Part shown: positions 60,151-64,000 of the stretch, one piece after another
How the letters are laid out: each line of letters opens with the position of its first letter
Position numbering within the stretch: position 1 is the first letter of the stretch
Notes under the pieces: generated by a model
The model's input: the letters and a program-made list of their open reading frames with translations, nothing else
Told to the model about the DNA's origin: nothing
Database searches by the model: none
DNA from: Planctomycetota bacterium
GTDB taxonomy: Bacteria > Planctomycetota > Planctomycetia > Planctomycetales > Planctomycetaceae
Length of the DNA: 64,000 bases
Reading direction: 5' to 3'
Assembly (NCBI GenBank): GCA_014584345.1
Contig: JACTNB010000027.1
Coordinates: 1-64,000 of the forward strand
Position numbers and translations under genes: made by a program

Positions 60151-61083
60151 TCAACACGCCCGCTCGATGATATACCGAGCCAACACCCGCAAATCGGCTG
60201 CTTCCTCGCCAAACGGATCCAGCGAGTGCAGCGCGTCCCGTACCAGGGATTCCGCCACGCGACGACTTTCCACCAAGCCCAGCACCGCGGGGTAGGTCAG
60301 TTTGTCGCGGTTGGCATCCTTCCCAACCCCTTTCCCCATCTGCTCCTCGGTTGCGGTACAATCTAGAATATCATCCATGACCTGAAATGCCAGACCTACA
60401 GCATCGCCGTATCGTGTCAGGGCGTCAAGTTGTTCCGCGGTCGCTGCTGCCAGAATTGCCCCCATGCGGACCGCGCAAGTGATTATTTTACCTGTCTTAC
60501 GACGATGAATGGCCTGCAAAGCGGCCAGTTCCTCCCCGGGAGACGATATAATTTTGTCGACGGAGACCGCAGCCTCCGGGGTATGTTCTCTCGATTCCGC
60601 CTCGATGTCTGCCTGCTGCCCGCCGACCATTCCCACAACACCAGCCGCTGCCGCCAGTTCCCGGCAGCAGTGTACCGCCTGAGCGGGATCTTCGATCCGC
60701 GTGGCCAGAACTTCGAAGGCATGGGTCAACAGTCCATCCCCCGCCAGAATCGCGGTCGCTTCGCCGAATTGACGATGATTCGTGGGGCGCCCCCGCCTCA
60801 AATCGTCGTTATCCATCGCGGGGAGATCGTCGTGGATCAGGGAATACGTGTGAATCATTTCGATCGCCAGGGCCGCGGGAAGAGCAGCACGGGGCGCGCC
60901 ACCGCAAGCCCGGCAGGACAGCAGCGTCAACAAGGGACGAAGTCGCTTCCCTCCGGCGAGCAAACTGTAACGAACGGCATCCCGCAAGCGGGACGGGCAC
61001 TCGGCGGAAAAGTCTGTCGATTCCGCCAGCCCCTGCTCGATCATTTCCCGAAGTCGGTCTACCTCACATGAAAATGGATTCAC
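60151..61083 (-). CDS. ispA: Polyprenyl (farnesyl/geranylgeranyl) diphosphate synthase
   Basis: A 310-residue prenyltransferase. GGKRLRP (44-50) binds IPP, the first Asp-rich motif is DDLPAMDND (85-93) and the second DDILD (237-241); QFGEATAILAGDGLLTHAFEVL is also typical. An insertion of about a dozen residues (near 168-186, TPEAAVSVDKIISSPGEEL) is longer than in E. coli IspA. The start is taken as GTG 61083 with GAGGA before it; the frame extends 40 codons further without homology. The product chain length is not decided. Together with dxs it forms a small isoprenoid group. It is divergent from argJ. Confidence 0.9.
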   Translation of the reverse strand: MNPFSCEVDRLREMIEQGLAESTDFSAECPSRLRDAVRYSLLAGGKRLRPLLTLLSCRACGGAPRAALPAALAIEMIHTYSLIHDDLPAMDNDDLRRGRPTNHRQFGEATAILAGDGLLTHAFEVLATRIEDPAQAVHCCRELAAAAGVVGMVGGQQADIEAESREHTPEAAVSVDKIISSPGEELAALQAIHRRKTGKIITCAVRMGAILAAATAEQLDALTRYGDAVGLAFQVMDDILDCTATEEQMGKGVGKDANRDKLTYPAVLGLVESRRVAESLVRDALHSLDPFGEEAADLRVLARYIIERAC

Positions 61084-61175
61084 ACGGTCCTCGTAGCGAG
61101 TATACTGTTCCCTTCCGGCACCCCAGGGAAGGGGATGTCTGTCGCGAAGCGGGCATCTTAACATAATTCGAGGGC

Positions 61176-62390
61176 ATGGGAACATTGATGACAAGCGATT
61201 CAAATCACATTCTGCCGCTCGATTTCCTGGTGGCGGGGCTCCCCTGCGGAATCAAGCAGAATTCCACGAAACGGGACCTGGCCCTGTTCACCTCGGAACG
61301 AGATTGCGTGGCGGTGGGCGTTTTCACCACCAATAAAGTGTGCGGCGCCCCGGTGCAGGTCAGTCGGGAACGCTTGCCCTCCTCCCTGGTGCGGGGTGTA
61401 CTGATCAATTCCGGGAATGCCAATGCCTGCACCGGAGAGCAGGGTCTGGCGGATGCCCGCGAAATGACCGCACTCGTAGCACAAGGCCTGGGGCTCTCGG
61501 CCGAATCCGTGCTGGTGTGTTCCACCGGAATCATCGGTCATCCCCTCCCCATGCAGAAACTGCGCGATGGCATCCCCCAAGTGGTCGCCGCGCGGGGCAA
61601 TTCGGAAGAGCATCTGCAGCAGGCTGCCCAGGCCATGATGACTACCGATACCTACCCCAAGCGGATATCGCGGACCATCCCCCTGGAAACCGGAACCGTC
61701 ACCCTGACCGGCGTGGCGAAGGGGGCAGCCATGATCGCCCCCAACATGGCCACCATGCTGAGCGTGCTGATGACCGACCTCGAATTGACCATCGAACAGG
61801 CCGACGAATTGATCCACACCGCGGTCAATCATTCCTTCAACTGCATCAGCGTGGAAGGGCATACCAGCACCAGTGATTCCGTGATTCTACTGGCCAACGG
61901 GGCCTCGGGCGTCCGGCTTGAGGATCGCGGTGATCTCGCCGCGTTCCAGGCCGCCTTGAACAAATTTAGCCAGGAACTGTCCCAGATGATCGTCCGCGAC
62001 GCGGAGGGGGCCGAACACTTCATCGCCGTCGATGTCGAAGGCGCCCGTAGCTTCGAGGATGCCGAGCAGATCGCCCGCACCGTCGCCAACGATGTGCTGG
62101 TGAAAGCTGCCGTCGCGGGGAACGACCCCAACTGGGGACGCGTTATTTCGGCCTGCGGACGGACCGGGCTGGTCGATTCCGAGCGGGATATCTCGCTTGC
62201 CATCAACAACTTCGCCGTCTTCCGCAACGGGGCACCTGTCGAATACGACGAGGAAAAAATTTCAGCCGCCATGCGCACGGGCGATGTGCAATTCGACATC
62301 ACACTCCCCTACGGTCGAGGCCGCTGGCGCATCTGGACCTGCGATCTTACCCAGGAATACATCCGCCTGAATTCGGAATACAAAACCTGA
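61176..62390 (+). CDS. argJ: Bifunctional glutamate N-acetyltransferase/amino-acid acetyltransferase
   Basis: A 404-residue ArgJ, moving acetyl from N-acetylornithine to glutamate in the cyclic arginine pathway. The precursor is cut by itself before Thr193 in GVAKGAAMIAPNMATMLSV (180-198). LINSGNANACTGEQGL, CSTGIIGHPLPM and HSFNCISVEGHTSTSDSVILLANG are family motifs, and VAGNDPNWGRVISACGRTG lies in the beta chain. ATG 61188 is an alternative start that drops four residues; the GAGGG before 61176 is very close to the codon. No other arg gene is seen nearby. Confidence 0.96.
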   Translation: MGTLMTSDSNHILPLDFLVAGLPCGIKQNSTKRDLALFTSERDCVAVGVFTTNKVCGAPVQVSRERLPSSLVRGVLINSGNANACTGEQGLADAREMTALVAQGLGLSAESVLVCSTGIIGHPLPMQKLRDGIPQVVAARGNSEEHLQQAAQAMMTTDTYPKRISRTIPLETGTVTLTGVAKGAAMIAPNMATMLSVLMTDLELTIEQADELIHTAVNHSFNCISVEGHTSTSDSVILLANGASGVRLEDRGDLAAFQAALNKFSQELSQMIVRDAEGAEHFIAVDVEGARSFEDAEQIARTVANDVLVKAAVAGNDPNWGRVISACGRTGLVDSERDISLAINNFAVFRNGAPVEYDEEKISAAMRTGDVQFDITLPYGRGRWRIWTCDLTQEYIRLNSEYKT

Positions 62391-62891
62391 TCCCGCTTTG
62401 TTTCAGAGTATTTCCGGTTTTGGGTTGAGTACAAGGAGTATTCCTTGTTGCGTCGCTTGCACGGATTTCTCACAGGGGGAAATAAAACAGGATTGCTGAC
62501 CTCGACGAACTAGCCGCGCCCGCCAGGAAGCGGGCCAAGCGGGCGGTTCCCCGAGGAAAACTCCTGGCACACCACATCAACTCTGGCAATGACTATAATA
62601 ACAGCGGACCCAGCGTGGCCCGCTTCCCCGCGGGAGCGGCTTAAAGTGGAGACTTTTTCGAGACAAACCCTGCCGCGTTAACCACCGGGCGGGACATGCG
62701 GGCGCTGCTCGGTTTTCACTCGTAACCCCGGATACCGCGACTGCTTTGCAATTCTGTACGCAAGCGATCAGAATACCGTCTCGTCACATATGGATGACTG
62801 GATTCCAGTTCCGTGTTGCGGGATTCCAACGGTATTGCTTCTTCTTCGATAGACACAAATTCACTTACAGCACTGCAAGGAGAGACTACTC
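62391..62891. other. Intergenic region with REP-pair element
   Basis: No gene. The left and middle part holds the third REP-pair element (62510-62641). The right part is the likely promoter region of the cupin-like gene; AAGGAGA (62877-62883) near its end is the ribosome-binding site. Confidence 0.5.
62510..62641. repeat. REP-pair (REPIN-like) element after argJ
   Basis: The left arm (62510-62537, CTAGCCGCGCCC and GGAAGCGGGCCA) is one base different from the window-start copy. The inverted right arm (62616-62641) is TGGCCCGCTTCC then CCGCGGGAGCGGCT. Arm spacing is about 78 bases. The total length of about 132 bases fits the other copies. Confidence 0.75.
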
Positions 62892-64000
62892 ATGGCCAAT
62901 GTCGCCCAGTTGACCGCCGACGCCTTGACGGAAGGGGGAGGCATTCTCCGTCTCGCCCCCACCTGGGTTCCCCGTTCGTTCCTGCAACCCGGACGTCGGC
63001 TGAAATTGCGCCCCCAGGATTATTACGCCCTGGGGATGCATCGGGGGGGCATCGATGAACGCTGGTTCGGTTCCACCACCGAAGCCGCCAACGAAAATCG
63101 CAACCACGACGAAGGGCTTTCCTACTGCGTGTTTCGCGGCGAACGCTTCCTGCTCCGCGATGCCATCGCGGAACTGAAAGCCGAAATCATCGGAGAGCAC
63201 ATCTGGAAAACATACCAGAAATGGCCCGTCTACTCGAAATTCTTCGATAACATGGGGCCGATTCCCCATCACATGCACCAGAACGCTGAACAGGCGAAAC
63301 TCGTTGGGCAGGAAGGCAAACCGGAATCCTATTACTTCCCGCCGCAGATGAACCAGATCGGCAACAACTTCCCCTATACGTTCATGGGACTGGAACCGGG
63401 GACCAGCAAGCAGCAGGTGATTGATTGCCTCGACCGCTGGAACGCGGGGGACAACGGCATTCTCGATCTCTCGAAAGCTTACCGTCTCAAACCGGGAACG
63501 GGCTGGCTGATTCCCCCCTGCGTGCTGCATGCTCCCGGTTCGCTGGTCACCTACGAACCGCAATGGGGGAGCGACGTGTTCGGCATGTACCAGTCCCTTG
63601 TCGAGGGACGCATGGTCCCCCGCTCGCTGCTGACCAAGGACTTCCCCGAAGACAAGCACAACGACAACGCCTATCTGGTCGATGCCCTCGACTGGGAAAA
63701 GAACGTCGATCCCAACTTCAAGGATAGCAACTACCTGGAACCTGTCGTGTCCGAACAGGGCGATGGCTGGTGCGATAAGTGGATTGTGTACGGCAAGGTG
63801 GACGGCAAGCAACTCTTCACCGCCAAGGAACTGACGCTGCAACCCGGTGCGAAATGCAAAATCGCCGATGGAGGCGCGTATTCCTGGATCACCGTGCAGG
63901 GGAGCGGACGCATCGGCAAACTGCACCTGCAAAGCCCGGTGATGATCGCGTTCGGCGAAATGACCGAGGACGAAGTTTTCGTGACGGCCAAAACCGCGGG
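62892..64000 (+). CDS. Cupin-fold phosphomannose isomerase-like protein (3' end outside window)
   Basis: At least 369 residues, cut by the window end. PIPHHMHQN (about residue 132) and LIPPCVLHAPGSL supply histidines of a PMI/cupin-like metal site. The layout (long N-terminal part, Pro-rich linkers, then KELTLQPGAKCKIADGGAYSWITVQGSGRIGKLHLQSPVMIAFGEMTEDEVFVT) is that of the mannose-6-phosphate-isomerase-like planctomycete proteins. The true substrate is unclear. AAGGAGA precedes ATG 62892. It lies after argJ and the REP-pair element and has a separate promoter region. Codon use is like its neighbours. Confidence 0.7.
   Translation, partial: MANVAQLTADALTEGGGILRLAPTWVPRSFLQPGRRLKLRPQDYYALGMHRGGIDERWFGSTTEAANENRNHDEGLSYCVFRGERFLLRDAIAELKAEIIGEHIWKTYQKWPVYSKFFDNMGPIPHHMHQNAEQAKLVGQEGKPESYYFPPQMNQIGNNFPYTFMGLEPGTSKQQVIDCLDRWNAGDNGILDLSKAYRLKPGTGWLIPPCVLHAPGSLVTYEPQWGSDVFGMYQSLVEGRMVPRSLLTKDFPEDKHNDNAYLVDALDWEKNVDPNFKDSNYLEPVVSEQGDGWCDKWIVYGKVDGKQLFTAKELTLQPGAKCKIADGGAYSWITVQGSGRIGKLHLQSPVMIAFGEMTEDEVFVTAKTA

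Noticed and set aside
62886..63932. Minus-strand frame opposite the cupin-like gene
   Set aside because: The plus strand encodes a continuous protein with metal-binding histidines and a good ribosome-binding site.

Overview
The window comes from a planctomycete (class Planctomycetia, most likely order Planctomycetales; I cannot name the genus). The signs are a DUF1559 pseudopilin with a G^FTLIE prepilin site, a giant cadherin/PPC adhesin with an LEP-type N-terminal motif (LEALEAKILLAA), planctomycete-style cytochrome c domains with CxxCH motifs, a secreted FAD oxidoreductase with a golvesin-like tail, a DUF58 protein, and a 55-residue basic protein of a family I associate with planctomycetes. 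Base composition looks moderately GC-rich and even. No tRNA, rRNA, CRISPR array, insertion sequence or phage gene was seen. It reads as ordinary chromosome with small palindromic repeats between genes.

Layout. 0-8.6 kb: a giant GspK-like pseudopilin, a DUF1559 pseudopilin, a DUF58 protein and a small unknown protein, all on the plus strand. 8.7-18.8 kb, minus strand: Ddl and a membrane Ser/Thr kinase (probable pair), a secreted FAD oxidoreductase, an unknown exported protein and a zinc-ribbon membrane protein. 19-24.5 kb: a GAF-like protein facing a methyltransferase, then an ammonium transporter with its PII protein and a di-haem peroxidase, the last two genes each followed by a clear terminator. 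24.7-32.4 kb: alaS on the minus strand, an exported PQQ-type propeller and a triple zinc-ribbon protein on the plus strand, then the classic infC-rpmI-rplT-pheS translation cluster on the minus strand, where infC starts at ATC. 33-43 kb: a TPR protein and YebC, then a glycosyltransferase, a NYN-domain protein and a nitrilase-type amidohydrolase, then the Mla-type lipid transport operon (permease, ATPase, MCE protein). 43.4-48.6 kb: the adhesin. 49.3-52.8 kb: murC-murB overlapping, facing thiO. 52.9-64 kb: a cytochrome c/degenerate-peptidase fusion, larE, a minus-strand group (polyprenyl synthase, dxs, a JmjC/cupin-like protein, a FliL-like protein), argJ and a PMI-like cupin protein cut by the window end.

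How they fit together. Housekeeping functions dominate: peptidoglycan precursors (murC, murB, ddl), isoprenoids (dxs, polyprenyl synthase), translation (alaS, infC, L35, L20, pheS), nitrogen supply and sensing (amt, PII), arginine synthesis (argJ) and envelope lipid traffic (mla). Around them lie planctomycete-specific exported or surface proteins of unknown role. The most notable non-gene structure is a family of about 130-bp elements bounded by inverted REP-like arms, present at three loci (one tandemly duplicated). Other candidates for follow-up are the twin CCCC-GTGAT-GGGG hairpins upstream of amt, several long palindromes, and the cytochrome/pseudopeptidase fusion. I found no defence or biosynthetic system that I could defend as new.
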